64,000 bases of DNA. Source: Pseudomonas brassicacearum (GTDB lineage Bacteria; Pseudomonadota; Gammaproteobacteria; Pseudomonadales; Pseudomonadaceae). The position numbers and the translations under genes were made by a program. The notes under the pieces were generated by a model. That model saw only the letters and a program-made list of their open reading frames with translations. It made no database searches and was not told the origin of the DNA. The DNA is taken from NCBI RefSeq assembly GCF_009601685.2, contig NZ_CP045701.2:1054001-1118000 (forward strand). Direction: 5' to 3'. Shown in pieces: positions 33,155 to 42,436 of this stretch (position 1 is the first letter of the stretch; each line of letters opens with the position of its first letter).

Positions 33155-35293
33155 TCAGACCCTGAACTGATTGATCAATCGCCGCTGCTGCTCCGCCAGT
33201 TTGGTCAATCCGGCGCTGGCCGCGCTGGATTCATCGGCGCCGCTGGCTACTTCGTTCGCCACTTGCCCGATGTTGATCACATTGCGGTTGATGTCATCGG
33301 CCACGGCACTTTGTTCCTCGGCGGCGCTGGCGATCTGGGTGTTCATGTCGTTGATCACCGACACGGCCTGGGTGATCGTTTCCAGGGCCTGGGCCGCTTT
33401 CGCCGCATGCTGCACGCTTTCGTCGGTGCGGTGCTGGCTGTCTTCCATCACCCGCACCACGTCCCGTGTGCCTTGTTGCAACTGTTGGATCATCGTCTGG
33501 ATTTCTTCGGTCGCCTGCTGCGTCTTCTGCGCCAGGTTGCGCACTTCATCGGCGACCACCGCAAAACCACGGCCCTGCTCACCGGCCCGGGCGGCTTCGA
33601 TGGCCGCGTTGAGGGCCAGCAGGTTGGTCTGCTCGGCGATCCCGCGGATGGCGGTGAGGATCGCGTTGATGTTCTCGCTGTCCTTGGCCAAGGTCTGTAC
33701 CACGCTTACCGCCTTGCCGATTTCCACGGCGAGGGCACCAATGGAGGTGGAAGTGTCCCGCACGATCTGCATGCCCTGGCTGGCGGCCTGGTCTGCATGA
33801 CTGGCGGCCTGGGCGGCTTGGGTCGCGTTACGGGCCACATCCTGCGCGGTGGCCGTCATTTCGTGCACGGCCGTGGCGACCTGATCGATCTCCGACATTT
33901 GCTTGTGCACGCCCTGGTTGGTGCGGATCGCGATATCAGCGGTGTGTTCCGATGAATCGCTGACGCTCTGCACCGAGGTCACCACCTGGGTGATCATGCC
34001 CTGCAATTTGCTCAGGAAAGTATTGAAGCCCCTGGCGATCGCCCCCAATTCATCGGCGCGGTCGCTGACCAGGCGACGGGTCAGGTCGCCTTCGCCCTGG
34101 GCGATGTCATCGAGCATCGCCACCATTTGCTTGAGCGGCCGGGCAATGCCGTGGCCCACCAGCCAGATCACCAGCAGACCGATGCCGGCAATCACCAGGC
34201 CCACCATCGCCATGCCGAAGATATCGGCCTGGCGTTGACGGTCGAGGTCTTGCTGCAACGCTTGCAGGTCGGCCATGACCGCATTCAGCGGCAGTTGCAG
34301 CATCAGCGTCCAGCGGGCGTTGGTCTCGCCGATGCCGAACGGCATGTACACCTCGATATGCCCGTGTTCTTCGTCGATGTCGTAGCGCACCTCGCCGACG
34401 CCCAGCTTGGCCAGGTTATCCAGTTCGCTGGTGTCCAGCAGGTCGCTGGCCTTTTCCCCGAGTTTGCTCGGGTCCTTGGTGAAGGCCACCAGCCGGTTGT
34501 TGCTGGAGAGCAAGGCCATTTCCCCGGCGCCGTCGTACAACTTGCCGTCGGCGGCCACGAGCATGTCCTGGATGAAGTTCACCGACAGATCGGCGCCGAC
34601 GATGCCCTGGAACTTGCCATCGATCATGATCGGTTCGATGAACGAGGCGAGCATGGTCATCGTGCTGCCAACGCGATAGGGCGCCGGGTCGATCACGCAG
34701 GCTTTCTTGCTGTCCTGGGAGCACAGGTAGTACTCACTGGCACGGATGCCGGTGGAGAGCAGTTTCTGATCGGTCACATCGGCGAGTTTTTCCAGGCCCA
34801 GGGTGCCGTCCTGGTTACGGAACCACCACGGCAGGAAACGCCCGTTGGTTTCCATGCCCAACACCTGGCTGTTCACATAATTGCCATCGTTGTGGTCGAT
34901 GGCGTTCGGCTCCCAGGCGATGTAGGCGCCGAGGATCTTCGGGTTGCGCACCACGGTCTCGCGCAACAGGCTGATCATTTGCTCGCGGGACACCTTCAGT
35001 TGCGGGTTGCCGTCCGCGCCGTTCATGCCCATCAAGGCGTTGCTGGTGGCCAGGCCGCGGGCTAGCAGCAGCGGGGCTTCCAGTTCTCGCTGGATCAGGC
35101 TGGCCTGGGTGCGGGCCAGGGCACCGAGGCGTTGTTCGATGAGTTGTTCGAACTGCGCCTTGGTTCGCTGTTGCACCATGTCCTGGGTGCGCGCGCCGGC
35201 AAACAGCGCATACAGCACAAGGGCAGCCACCACGCTGAGTACGATGGCGCCGGCCAGGGCCGCCACGGAAAACTGGATCGATCTGAATTTCAT
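33155..35293 (-). CDS. Methyl-accepting chemotaxis protein with dCache sensor
   Basis: This 712-residue chemoreceptor has a transmembrane helix at about 9-31, a large periplasmic double-Cache-like domain (about 35-345), a second helix (about 360-385, [16 protein letters not shown]), a HAMP domain, and a cytoplasmic signalling tip [20 protein letters not shown]. The ligand pocket does not show the amino-acid Cache motif clearly (it has PWWFRNQDG), so the ligand is unknown. A GCCGATAA box at 35329-35336 upstream suggests FliA control. Confidence 0.94.
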   Translation of the reverse strand: MKFRSIQFSVAALAGAIVLSVVAALVLYALFAGARTQDMVQQRTKAQFEQLIEQRLGALARTQASLIQRELEAPLLLARGLATSNALMGMNGADGNPQLKVSREQMISLLRETVVRNPKILGAYIAWEPNAIDHNDGNYVNSQVLGMETNGRFLPWWFRNQDGTLGLEKLADVTDQKLLSTGIRASEYYLCSQDSKKACVIDPAPYRVGSTMTMLASFIEPIMIDGKFQGIVGADLSVNFIQDMLVAADGKLYDGAGEMALLSSNNRLVAFTKDPSKLGEKASDLLDTSELDNLAKLGVGEVRYDIDEEHGHIEVYMPFGIGETNARWTLMLQLPLNAVMADLQALQQDLDRQRQADIFGMAMVGLVIAGIGLLVIWLVGHGIARPLKQMVAMLDDIAQGEGDLTRRLVSDRADELGAIARGFNTFLSKLQGMITQVVTSVQSVSDSSEHTADIAIRTNQGVHKQMSEIDQVATAVHEMTATAQDVARNATQAAQAASHADQAASQGMQIVRDTSTSIGALAVEIGKAVSVVQTLAKDSENINAILTAIRGIAEQTNLLALNAAIEAARAGEQGRGFAVVADEVRNLAQKTQQATEEIQTMIQQLQQGTRDVVRVMEDSQHRTDESVQHAAKAAQALETITQAVSVINDMNTQIASAAEEQSAVADDINRNVINIGQVANEVASGADESSAASAGLTKLAEQQRRLINQFRV

Positions 35294-35328
35294 AAAGGCT
35301 CCGGACGCGGAAATGACGTCTGGAGCGG

Positions 35329-35359
35329 TTATCGGCGTTTCTGTGGGGCGACATGAGGG
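35329..35359 (-). promoter_or_regulatory. Candidate FliA (sigma-28) promoter of the chemoreceptor
   Basis: Read on the minus strand, GCCGATAA at 35336-35329 matches the sigma-28 -10 box perfectly. The -35 position 15 nt upstream is poor (CATG instead of TAAA). It lies about 36 nt before the start codon. Confidence 0.4.
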
Positions 35360-35511
35360 GTAGTTCGTCGGATGACTGTTTTAGCAGTGTGAGTGTCGCA
35401 AATGGACTGGGTGAGGTCTGTCCGAAAAACCTGCAATCGCTCGCTGTGTATCTGGCGCCGATACAAATCAAGGCCTAGGATACGCCCACGTTTCCAGGGA
35501 GCTTCTTTTAC

Positions 35512-36327
35512 ATGAACAAGACATTGATGGTGAGTGCTTTGAGCGCGGCTCTGCTGCTCGCCGGTTGCCAATCGGTCAATACCACCAGCGGCGGAGCCGT
35601 GGGCGTGGAACGCAAGCAATACATGTTCAGCATGCTGTCGACCGATCAGGTCAACCAGATGTACGCCCAGTCCTACCAAAAGACGATGGGGGAGGCGAGC
35701 GCCCAAGGCGTGCTGGACAAGACCAGCAAGGATGCCAAGCGCATCCAGGTCATCGCCGACCGCTTGATTGCCCAGGCGCCCGTGTTCCGCCCGGATTCGG
35801 CGCAGTGGAACTGGGAAGTGAACCTGATCAAGAGCGATGAGCTCAACGCCAATTGCGGTCCTGGCGGCAAGATCATGTTCTACACCGGCCTGATCGACCA
35901 GTTGAAGCTGACCGATGCTGAAATTGCCGCGATCATGGGCCACGAAATCGCCCACGCCCTGCGCGAGCACGGGCGCGAAGCGATGTCCAAGGCCTATGGC
36001 ATCGAGATGGCCAAGCAGGGCGCTGGCGCCTTGTTCGGCCTCGGCCAGGACAGCCTGGCGTTGGCCGACACCGTCGCCAACTACGGCATGACCTTGCCCA
36101 ACAGCCGCGGCAACGAGAACGAAGCCGACCTGATCGGCCTCGAGCTGGCCGCCCGCGCTGGCTACGACCCGAACGCGGCGATCACCTTGTGGAACAAGAT
36201 GGCCAAGGCTTCGGAAGGCGCGCCACCGGAATTCATGAGCACCCACCCGTCGTCGAGCAGCCGTATCGCTTCGTTGCAGGCGGCGATTCCGAAGGTGATG
36301 CCGCTTTATCAGCAGGCCAAGAAGTAA
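35512..36327 (+). CDS. M48 family metallopeptidase, outer-membrane lipoprotein
   Basis: This 271-residue protein resembles E. coli LoiP/YcaL-type periplasmic Zn proteases. It has a lipobox LLAGC with Cys19, the zinc motif HEIAH at residues 144-148 and the third ligand Glu204 in NENEADLIGLELAARAGYDP. The C-terminal THPSSSSRIASL is typical of the family. Its likely role is quality control of outer-membrane or periplasmic proteins. Confidence 0.93.
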   Translation: MNKTLMVSALSAALLLAGCQSVNTTSGGAVGVERKQYMFSMLSTDQVNQMYAQSYQKTMGEASAQGVLDKTSKDAKRIQVIADRLIAQAPVFRPDSAQWNWEVNLIKSDELNANCGPGGKIMFYTGLIDQLKLTDAEIAAIMGHEIAHALREHGREAMSKAYGIEMAKQGAGALFGLGQDSLALADTVANYGMTLPNSRGNENEADLIGLELAARAGYDPNAAITLWNKMAKASEGAPPEFMSTHPSSSSRIASLQAAIPKVMPLYQQAKK

Positions 36328-36355
36328 GCATCGTCATGCTGTGAGGCGGCTGGCC

Positions 36356-36450
36356 TCATCGCGAGCAAGCTCGCTCCCACAAAGACCTGCAGTGAACACA
36401 ATCGTGTGAACACCTGCAGCCCCTGTGGGAGCGAGCTTGCTCGCGATAAA
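36356..36450. repeat. REPIN-like inverted pair of extragenic palindromes
   Basis: CATCGCGAGCAAGCTCGCTCCCACA at the left and TGTGGGAGCGAGCTTGCTCGCGAT at the right are near-perfect inverted copies enclosing about 45 nt that contain CTGCAG at both edges. It lies between convergent genes and could act as a 3' boundary. Confidence 0.85.
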
Positions 36451-36463
36451 CGATGACGCGGTC

Positions 36464-37048
36464 TCAAACCCACCCACTACTCTGCATTGCCTTGTACACC
36501 GCCACGATCGCCAGGACGAAGAACGCCGAGGCCGCCAGGCGACGGATCAGGGTCAGGGGCAGCTTCTCGGCGGCGAAATTGCCCGCCAGGACCACCGGCA
36601 CGTTGGCAATCAACATGCCCACGGTGGTGCCAATGATCACCAGCCACAACTCCGGGTATTGCGCGGCGAGCATCACCGTGGCGATCTGCGTCTTGTCGCC
36701 GATTTCCGCCAGGAAGAACGCAATCAACGTCGTCAGGAACGGTCCGAACTTGCGGGCCGTGTTGGCTTCTTCATCGTCCAGTTTGTCCGGGACCAGGGTC
36801 CACAGCGCCGTGGCCGTGAAGCTTGCCGCCAATATCCAGTGCAACATTGCGTTGGAGAAAAACCCGCTGACCCAGGCGCCTACTGCCCCGGCGGCTGCGT
36901 GGTTGGCAAGTGTTGCAGCAATGATGCCGGCGATGATCGGCCAGGGTTTGCGAAAGCGAGCGGCCAGGATGAGCGCGAGCAATTGCGTCTTGTCGCCGAT
37001 TTCGGCCAGCGCAACGATGGCGGTAGGTACGAGGAGTGAGTCCAGCAT
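36464..37048 (-). CDS. GDT1/TMEM165 (UPF0016) family Mn2+ exporter
   Basis: This 194-residue membrane protein has two repeats, each with the family motif EIGDKTQ (EIGDKTQLLALIL and EIGDKTQIATVML), and about six transmembrane segments. Bacterial relatives such as Vibrio MneA export manganese. The upstream leader matches a yybP-ykoY Mn2+ riboswitch, which strongly supports a Mn-detoxification role here. Confidence 0.92.
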   Translation of the reverse strand: MLDSLLVPTAIVALAEIGDKTQLLALILAARFRKPWPIIAGIIAATLANHAAAGAVGAWVSGFFSNAMLHWILAASFTATALWTLVPDKLDDEEANTARKFGPFLTTLIAFFLAEIGDKTQIATVMLAAQYPELWLVIIGTTVGMLIANVPVVLAGNFAAEKLPLTLIRRLAASAFFVLAIVAVYKAMQSSGWV

Positions 37049-37077
37049 CAGGAATTCCTAAAGGGGCGGGTCGACAC

Positions 37078-37260
37078 GGCTATGACACGTACAGCCTTCC
37101 CGCCCCGGGTAAGGTGTGCGTGTCATAGGTCTTGTCAAACCCAGCGACCATCTGCGTGGACGCTTGGGCCGCATACGCCATGGTCTGCTGACCAAGTATG
37201 TTGACGTATGCCGGGCGAGCATGGCGCTCGCGGGAGACTACTCCCCTAGGACGGAGCGGA
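37078..37260 (-). promoter_or_regulatory. yybP-ykoY manganese riboswitch
   Basis: Read on the minus strand, the leader of the GDT1 gene has the two conserved loop sequences of this class: GGGGAGUAG (37246-37238) and, after an arm, GUCAACAUACUUGG (about 37204-37191). A later stem CTATGACACG / CGTGTCATAG (37128-37119 with 37089-37080) precedes the ribosome site and fits an expression platform. Mn2+ binding is expected to raise expression. Exact ends are approximate. Confidence 0.88.
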
Positions 37261-37308
37261 TTCTGCCTAGGCAAATCCGATAGAGCAAGTGCTGTTGCCT
37301 AAAAGATT

Positions 37309-38307
37309 TCAACCGCGCTTGGCCCGGTAGATGCGAAAGCCCTGGCCTTCGGCCTTGATTGCGCAGACGCCCAGATGCTCCTCGATCAGTGGCTGGTACT
37401 TGAGGAAGCTATTGGCAACCAGCCGCAGTTCGCCGCCGTTTTTCAGATGTTTGGCTGCTTTTCGCAGCAGGTTTTCCGTGGCGTGGTAATCGGTGTGCAC
37501 GCCGACATGGAACGGTGGGTTGCTCAGGATCGCACTCAAGCCCATCGGTGCGGCGTCGATGCCGTCACCGGTCAGCACCTCGGCCTCCAGGCCGTTGGCG
37601 GCCAGGGTCAGGCGACTGCTGGCGGCGGCGAATGCGTCCACGTCCAACAAGGTGACGGTGTTGTGCGGATAACGTCGCTTGACCACCGCCCCCAGCACCC
37701 CGGCACCGCAGCCGAAGTCCAGCAAATGCCCGCTGGGCAGTTTATCCAGGTGTTCCAACAGCAACGCACTGCCGCGGTCCAGGCGACCATGGCTGAACAC
37801 CCCCGGCAGGCTGATGACCTTCAGCGGGCCTTCGGCCAGGGGCAATTCGTAGGTCTGGGCCAGGCTTTCCAGGGGCGTGGCCTCGGGCGCGTTGGCGACG
37901 GTGACCTGCCACAGTTGGCAATGCCGCGCGCTGTCGAGCTTGCGTGGCTTGCCGAACGGGTTGAGCTGTTTGGACGCGCCTTCGATGCCGCTGCGCTTTT
38001 CCCCCACCAGGTACACCTCGCGACCGGCCAGGCGCGCCGCCACGGCATTGAGGATGTAGTCGGTCAGATCCTTGGCCTTGGGCAGGAACACCACGGCCGT
38101 GTCGAACCCACGCTCGGGGACGTTCACGCCAAAGTGGCTGCGCTCGGGGAAGCGAGCCTCCAGCGCGGCCTGATCCCCGGCATGCCAGCACCAGCCATGG
38201 GCCTCTGGCAAACGGCCGAGCAGGTCGTCGGCGGGCAGGCCGGCCAACAACACCGACCCCTGGAATAACTCGGCCTGACGAAGCAGTACTTCACTGCGCG
38301 GATCCAT
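37309..38307 (-). CDS. rsmC: 16S rRNA m2G1207 methyltransferase RsmC
   Basis: This 332-residue tandem-domain methyltransferase has the C-terminal SAM-binding motif [15 protein letters not shown] and the catalytic [10 protein letters not shown] of N2-guanine methyltransferases. The N-terminal pseudo-methyltransferase half is present. Length fits RsmC (about 340) better than RlmG (about 375), so RsmC is preferred. Confidence 0.88.
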   Translation of the reverse strand: MDPRSEVLLRQAELFQGSVLLAGLPADDLLGRLPEAHGWCWHAGDQAALEARFPERSHFGVNVPERGFDTAVVFLPKAKDLTDYILNAVAARLAGREVYLVGEKRSGIEGASKQLNPFGKPRKLDSARHCQLWQVTVANAPEATPLESLAQTYELPLAEGPLKVISLPGVFSHGRLDRGSALLLEHLDKLPSGHLLDFGCGAGVLGAVVKRRYPHNTVTLLDVDAFAAASSRLTLAANGLEAEVLTGDGIDAAPMGLSAILSNPPFHVGVHTDYHATENLLRKAAKHLKNGGELRLVANSFLKYQPLIEEHLGVCAIKAEGQGFRIYRAKRG

Positions 38308-38340
38308 GGTCTGCTCCTTGAAAAAAAGTGCGGCAGTTTA

Positions 38341-39306
38341 TCAACTGACGACACGCCGCGCTGTACCGCTGAAAAAGCCCTGGGCGTTTTCGCTCATTTG
38401 CCCGACGATCCGTTGCCGCGCCTCGCGGCTGCCCCAGGCGTTGTGTGGCGTGACGATCAGCCGTGGAATATCGCCGGCCAGCAGCGGGTTGCCTTGGGCC
38501 GGTGGCTCCACGCTCAGCACGTCGGTGGCGGCGCCCCCCAAATGACCGCTGCGCAGGGCCTCGGCCAAGGCCTGTTCGTCAATCAGGCCGCCACGGGCGG
38601 TGTTGACCACGAATGCACCGGGCTTGAGCTGCGCCAGTTCGCGGGCGCCGATGAAGTTGTGGGTATGCTCGTTGAGCGGGCAGTGCAGGGTCAGGGCATC
38701 GACTTGCGGCAACAATTGCTCCAGCGGCAAGCGGTCGGGGCGGGCCGGGCGCCCGGGGATCTGCCCCAGCAGCACGCGCATGCCAAAGGCTTCGGCCAGC
38801 CGTCCGACGGCGCTGCCCAATTCACCGTGGCCCAGCAAGCCCAGGGTCTTGCCTTCGAGTTCGACAATCGGATAATCCAGCAGACAGAACTGCGAGGCCT
38901 GCTGCCAGCGACCTTCACCCACCGCTTTTTGATAATCGGCCAGGCGCGTCGCCAGGTTCAGCAACAGCATGATCGTGTGCTGGGCCACCGACGGCGTGCC
39001 GTAGCCCTGGCAATTGCACACCGTGATGCCGTGGCGGCGGGCGGCTGCCAGGTCGACATTGTTGGTGCCGGTGGCGCTGATCAGGATCAGCTTCAGTTCA
39101 GGGCTGGCCGCCATGGCCTGCGCATCGATCACGATCTTGTTGGTGATTGCCACGGTGGCACCCTTGAGCCGTTCGATGACCTGGTCCTGCGTGGTCCGGG
39201 CGAACAATTGCAGGTCGCTGAAGCAGCTGCGCAGCGGGCCCAGGTCCAGGTCGCCGAGGTCCAGGGAGGGGTGGTCGAGGAAAACTGCATGGGCGGTGTT
39301 CGTCAT
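38341..39306 (-). CDS. D-2-hydroxyacid dehydrogenase (glycerate/hydroxypyruvate type)
   Basis: This 321-residue NAD(P)-dependent oxidoreductase has the nucleotide-binding GLLGHGELGSAVGRLAEAFG, the catalytic Arg region LISATGTNNVD, Glu in the NTARGGLIDEQAL-to-LSVEPP stretch and His in TPHNAWGSREAR. It most resembles glycerate/hydroxypyruvate reductases; the substrate cannot be fixed from sequence alone. Confidence 0.9.
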   Translation of the reverse strand: MTNTAHAVFLDHPSLDLGDLDLGPLRSCFSDLQLFARTTQDQVIERLKGATVAITNKIVIDAQAMAASPELKLILISATGTNNVDLAAARRHGITVCNCQGYGTPSVAQHTIMLLLNLATRLADYQKAVGEGRWQQASQFCLLDYPIVELEGKTLGLLGHGELGSAVGRLAEAFGMRVLLGQIPGRPARPDRLPLEQLLPQVDALTLHCPLNEHTHNFIGARELAQLKPGAFVVNTARGGLIDEQALAEALRSGHLGGAATDVLSVEPPAQGNPLLAGDIPRLIVTPHNAWGSREARQRIVGQMSENAQGFFSGTARRVVS

Positions 39307-39474
39307 CAGCTGTACCTTTTATGTCAAGAACCGAAGGCGTAATGTGGCGAGCCTATCAGATGCGCTGTAGCTGTGGCCTAGCTCGATGTTGGGGCTAATG
39401 ATGATCCCCTCGCCACAGATTCATTTGTCACACAGTGATGTTTGCTTTGAGATTGAGCTTGCCAAGGAGCCACC

Positions 39475-40104
39475 ATGTACCTCACCGAATTCCTCACCGT
39501 CGCCCTGATCCACCTGCTGGCCGTTGCCAGCCCGGGGCCGGATTTTGCCGTGGTGGTGCGCGAAAGCGTGACTCATGGCCGGCGCGCCGGCACCTGGACG
39601 GCACTGGGCGTCGGCACGGCGATTTTCCTGCATGTGGGCTATTCGTTGCTGGGTATCGGCCTGATCGTTTCGCAATCGATCGTGCTGTTCAACGCGCTGA
39701 AATGGGCCGCCGCCGCGTACCTGCTGTACATCGGCTTCAAGGCTCTGCGGGCGCAACCGGCCAAGCCCACCGAAGACAACCTGCACAAGGAGGCCGGTGA
39801 GCGAACCGCCCGCGGCGCGTTCACCTCGGGCTTCGTTACCAATGGCCTGAACCCCAAGGCCACGCTGTTTTTCCTGTCGCTGTTCACCGTGGTGATCAAC
39901 CCGCACACACCGCTGGCCGTCCAGGCCGGTTACGGCGTGTACCTGGCGGTTGCGACGGCCGCCTGGTTCTGCCTGGTGGCGCTGCTGTTCAGCCAGCAAC
40001 GGGTGCGCGCCGGGTTTGCACGCATGGGCCACTGGTTCGACCGGACCATGGGTGCCGTGCTCGTCGCCATTGGGGTGAAGCTGGCGTTTACCGAGGCGCA
40101 CTGA
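39475..40104 (+). CDS. LysE/RhtB family amino-acid exporter
   Basis: This 209-residue inner-membrane protein has about six helices and the family signature ASPGPDFAVVVRESVTHGRRAG near the N-terminus and GFVTNGLNPKATLFFLSLF in the middle. Members export amino acids, amino-acid lactones or related metabolites. It is separated from alkK by a repeat element and two palindromes, so it is probably an independent unit. Confidence 0.92.
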   Translation: MYLTEFLTVALIHLLAVASPGPDFAVVVRESVTHGRRAGTWTALGVGTAIFLHVGYSLLGIGLIVSQSIVLFNALKWAAAAYLLYIGFKALRAQPAKPTEDNLHKEAGERTARGAFTSGFVTNGLNPKATLFFLSLFTVVINPHTPLAVQAGYGVYLAVATAAWFCLVALLFSQQRVRAGFARMGHWFDRTMGAVLVAIGVKLAFTEAH

Positions 40105-40113
40105 TCCCGTTCT

Positions 40114-40277
40114 GTGTAGGAACTGTGTGGAAGCTGTGTAGGAGCTGCGTAGGAGCTGCGTAGGAGCTGCGTAGGAGCTGTCGAGTGCAACGAGGCTGCG
40201 ATCTTTCCCCTGACAATTGAGTCGTAAGCGAAAGATCAAAAGATCGCAGCCTCGTTGCACTCGGCAGCTCCTACAGG
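40114..40277. repeat. 11-bp tandem units leading into a GATCGCAGCC inverted repeat
   Basis: Six 11-bp units run from 40114 to 40179 (GTGTAGGAACT, GTGTGGAAGCT, GTGTAGGAGCT and three GCGTAGGAGCT). They lead into GTCGAGTGCAACGAGGCTGC, which pairs with GCAGCCTCGTTGCACTCGGC on the right (40245 on), followed by AGCTCCTACA. The internal AAAAGATC occurs only once here. The whole forms a large imperfect hairpin. Confidence 0.9.
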
Positions 40278-40320
40278 GGGGCGCGCAGGTCCCGAGGATG
40301 GCTCAAGGCTAGTATTGGCG

Positions 40321-40358
40321 CACCGATCAAATCATTCCTTTGGCTGATTTGATCGGTG
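40321..40358. promoter_or_regulatory. 14-bp perfect inverted repeat upstream of alkK
   Basis: CACCGATCAAATCA (40321-40334) and TGATTTGATCGGTG (40345-40358) are perfect inverted copies around a 10-nt spacer. No T-run follows, so an operator is more likely than a terminator. It lies about 60 nt before the alkK start. Confidence 0.65.
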
Positions 40359-40360
40359 TA

Positions 40361-40380
40361 TAAGCGCTCTAGAGTGCTTA
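40361..40380. promoter_or_regulatory. 20-bp palindrome, candidate operator of alkK
   Basis: TAAGCGCTCT followed at once by AGAGTGCTTA is a 20-bp palindrome with a single mismatched pair, resembling TetR-type operators. It ends 38 nt before the start codon and so overlaps the expected promoter or 5' leader. It does not match the known PsrA motif (GAAAC-N4-GTTTC). Confidence 0.6.
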
Positions 40381-40418
40381 CTTCCAGCCAAGACCGTGCA
40401 GTCAGAAAAGGGACACTT

Positions 40419-42101
40419 ATGTTGCAGACTCGCGTTATTCCTCCCGCCGAAGGCGCTTATCAATACCCGCTGCTGATCAAGCGGCTGCTGATGTCCGGCA
40501 CGCGTTACGAGAAAACCCGCGAGATCATCTACCGTGACCAGTTGCGCTACAGCTATCCGACGCTGATAGAGCGGGTCGCGCGGCTGGCCAACGTGCTGAC
40601 CGAGGCGGGGGTCAAGGCCGGTGATACCGTGGCGGTGATGGACTGGGACAGCCATCGCTACCTGGAATGCATGTTCGCAATTCCGATGATCGGCGCGGTG
40701 ATCCACACCATCAACGTGCGCCTGTCACCGGAGCAGATCCTCTACACCATGAACCACGCCGAGGACCGCTTCGTGCTGGTCAACAGCGAGTTCGTCGGCT
40801 TGTACCAGGCGATTTCCGGGCACCTGACCACGGTGGACAAGACCCTGCTTTTGACCGACCTGCCGGAAAAAACCGCCGACCTGCCGAACCTGGTGGGTGA
40901 ATACGAGCAACTGCTCGCCGCCGCCGCCCCGACCTACGACTTCCAGGATTTCGACGAAAACTCCGTCGCCACCACGTTCTACACCACCGGCACCACGGGC
41001 AACCCCAAGGGCGTGTACTTCACCCATCGGCAACTGGTGCTGCACACCATGGGCGTGGCGACCATCATGGGCTCTATCGACAGCGTTCGGCTGCTGGGTA
41101 CCAACGACGTGTACATGCCCATCACGCCGATGTTCCATGTCCACGCCTGGGGCCTGCCCTATGTCGCGACCATGCTCGGGCTCAAGCAGGTTTACCCGGG
41201 TCGCTACGATCCCGAGTTCCTGGTCCAACTGTGGCGCAAGGAAAAGGTCACCTTTTCCCATTGCGTGCCGACCATCCTGCAAATGGTCCTCAACGCCAAG
41301 GGGGCCCAGGACACTGACTTTGGCGGTTGGAAGATCGTCATCGGCGGCAGCGCCCTGAACCGCAGCCTGTACGAAGCGGCCAAGGCCCGGGGCATCCAGC
41401 TCACTGCCGCCTATGGCATGTCGGAAACCGGCCCGCTGGTGTCCTGCGCCCACCTCAACGATGAACTGATGGCCGGTAGCGAAGACGAACGCACCACTTA
41501 CCGGATCAAGGCCGGCGTGCCGGGCCCGCTGGTGGAGGCGGCGATCGTCGACACCGAGGGGCGCTTCCTGCCGGCCGACGGCGAGACCCAGGGCGAACTG
41601 GTGCTGCGCGCGCCATGGCTCACCGAGGGCTATTTCAACGAGCCGCAGAAGGGCGCCGAGCTCTGGGCCGGCGGCTGGCTGCACACCGGTGACGTCGCCA
41701 CGCTGGACAACATGGGCTTCATCGACATCCGTGACCGCATCAAGGACGTGATCAAGACCGGGGGCGAATGGATCTCCTCCCTGGACCTGGAAGACCTCAT
41801 CAGCCGTCACGTGGCGGTACGCGAAGTAGCAGTGGTCGGCATTCCCGACCCGCAGTGGGGCGAGCGGCCGTTTGCCTTGCTGGTGGTTCGCGAAGGCCAT
41901 CAGCTTGGGGCTCGCGAACTCAAGGAACACCTCAAGCCGTTCGTCGAGCTGGGGCACTTGAGCAAGTGGGCGATCCCGAGCCAGATCGCCCTTGTTACGG
42001 AAATTCCCAAGACCAGCGTCGGCAAGCTCGACAAGAAGCGCATCCGCGTCGACATCACCGAATGGCAGAGCAACAACAGCACCTTCCTCTCCACGCTTTA
42101 G
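40419..42101 (+). CDS. alkK: Medium-chain fatty-acid CoA ligase, AlkK type
   Basis: This 560-residue AMP-forming acyl-CoA synthetase has the P-loop-like [18 protein letters not shown], the motif [10 protein letters not shown], the hinge [21 protein letters not shown] and the catalytic Lys near [12 protein letters not shown]. It resembles AlkK, which activates medium-chain fatty acids. ATG 40419 ([12 protein letters not shown]) follows AAAAGGG; an upstream open frame runs through the palindromes. It precedes the DUF1302/DUF1329 pair, suggesting that this pair supplies its substrate. Confidence 0.9.
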   Translation: MLQTRVIPPAEGAYQYPLLIKRLLMSGTRYEKTREIIYRDQLRYSYPTLIERVARLANVLTEAGVKAGDTVAVMDWDSHRYLECMFAIPMIGAVIHTINVRLSPEQILYTMNHAEDRFVLVNSEFVGLYQAISGHLTTVDKTLLLTDLPEKTADLPNLVGEYEQLLAAAAPTYDFQDFDENSVATTFYTTGTTGNPKGVYFTHRQLVLHTMGVATIMGSIDSVRLLGTNDVYMPITPMFHVHAWGLPYVATMLGLKQVYPGRYDPEFLVQLWRKEKVTFSHCVPTILQMVLNAKGAQDTDFGGWKIVIGGSALNRSLYEAAKARGIQLTAAYGMSETGPLVSCAHLNDELMAGSEDERTTYRIKAGVPGPLVEAAIVDTEGRFLPADGETQGELVLRAPWLTEGYFNEPQKGAELWAGGWLHTGDVATLDNMGFIDIRDRIKDVIKTGGEWISSLDLEDLISRHVAVREVAVVGIPDPQWGERPFALLVVREGHQLGARELKEHLKPFVELGHLSKWAIPSQIALVTEIPKTSVGKLDKKRIRVDITEWQSNNSTFLSTL

Positions 42102-42436
42102 GCCTTTTTGCCGTGCCCGAAAGGGCACGGCAGCCCCACCAAGCAAGCGCTTGACTTGTCAAACCGAAAATTTCAGCCATCCTTGCCGTGCCGACACCTG
42201 TCGGCCTGGCGAAAGGACTGTTCCAGAGTGGTCGGGGCCGCAAATCACACTTTAGAGGGATCAAGCCGTACTACCTGCTGGCTATAGTCCGCGTAAGTAT
42301 TTTCAAAAACGGGACGCACGTACTAAACGTGCGCTACGACTTTGAACGGAGGGCGGGAGGTGTCATTTCCAGCCGTTGAAAGGGGTTCTTTGAAAATCCT
42401 GTCTGCCATAACAATAAAGCACATGGAGTAGCGTCG
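42102..42436 (+). promoter_or_regulatory. Leader of the DUF1302 gene with a hairpin and a dyad
   Basis: This 335-nt spacer holds a perfect 10-bp hairpin (TGCCGTGCCC / GGGCACGGCA, 42109-42132) without a following T-run. It also has a dyad CGCACGT-N5-ACGTGCG at 42315-42333, about 105 nt before the start codon. The dyad is a candidate site for the nearby LuxR-family regulator; that link is inference. Confidence 0.5.

Noticed and set aside
32654..33955. 433-codon plus-strand open frame beginning in the repeat array
   Set aside because: The first part is a periodic translation of the 145-bp repeat and the rest is antisense to the chemoreceptor gene.
37080..37274. Small minus-strand open frame upstream of the GDT1 gene
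   Set aside because: It lies inside the conserved yybP-ykoY riboswitch; the conserved RNA loops explain the sequence better.
42109..42132. Hairpin after alkK as a rho-independent terminator
   Set aside because: The stem is perfect, but no T-run follows on either strand; listed only as a hairpin in the DUF1302 leader.
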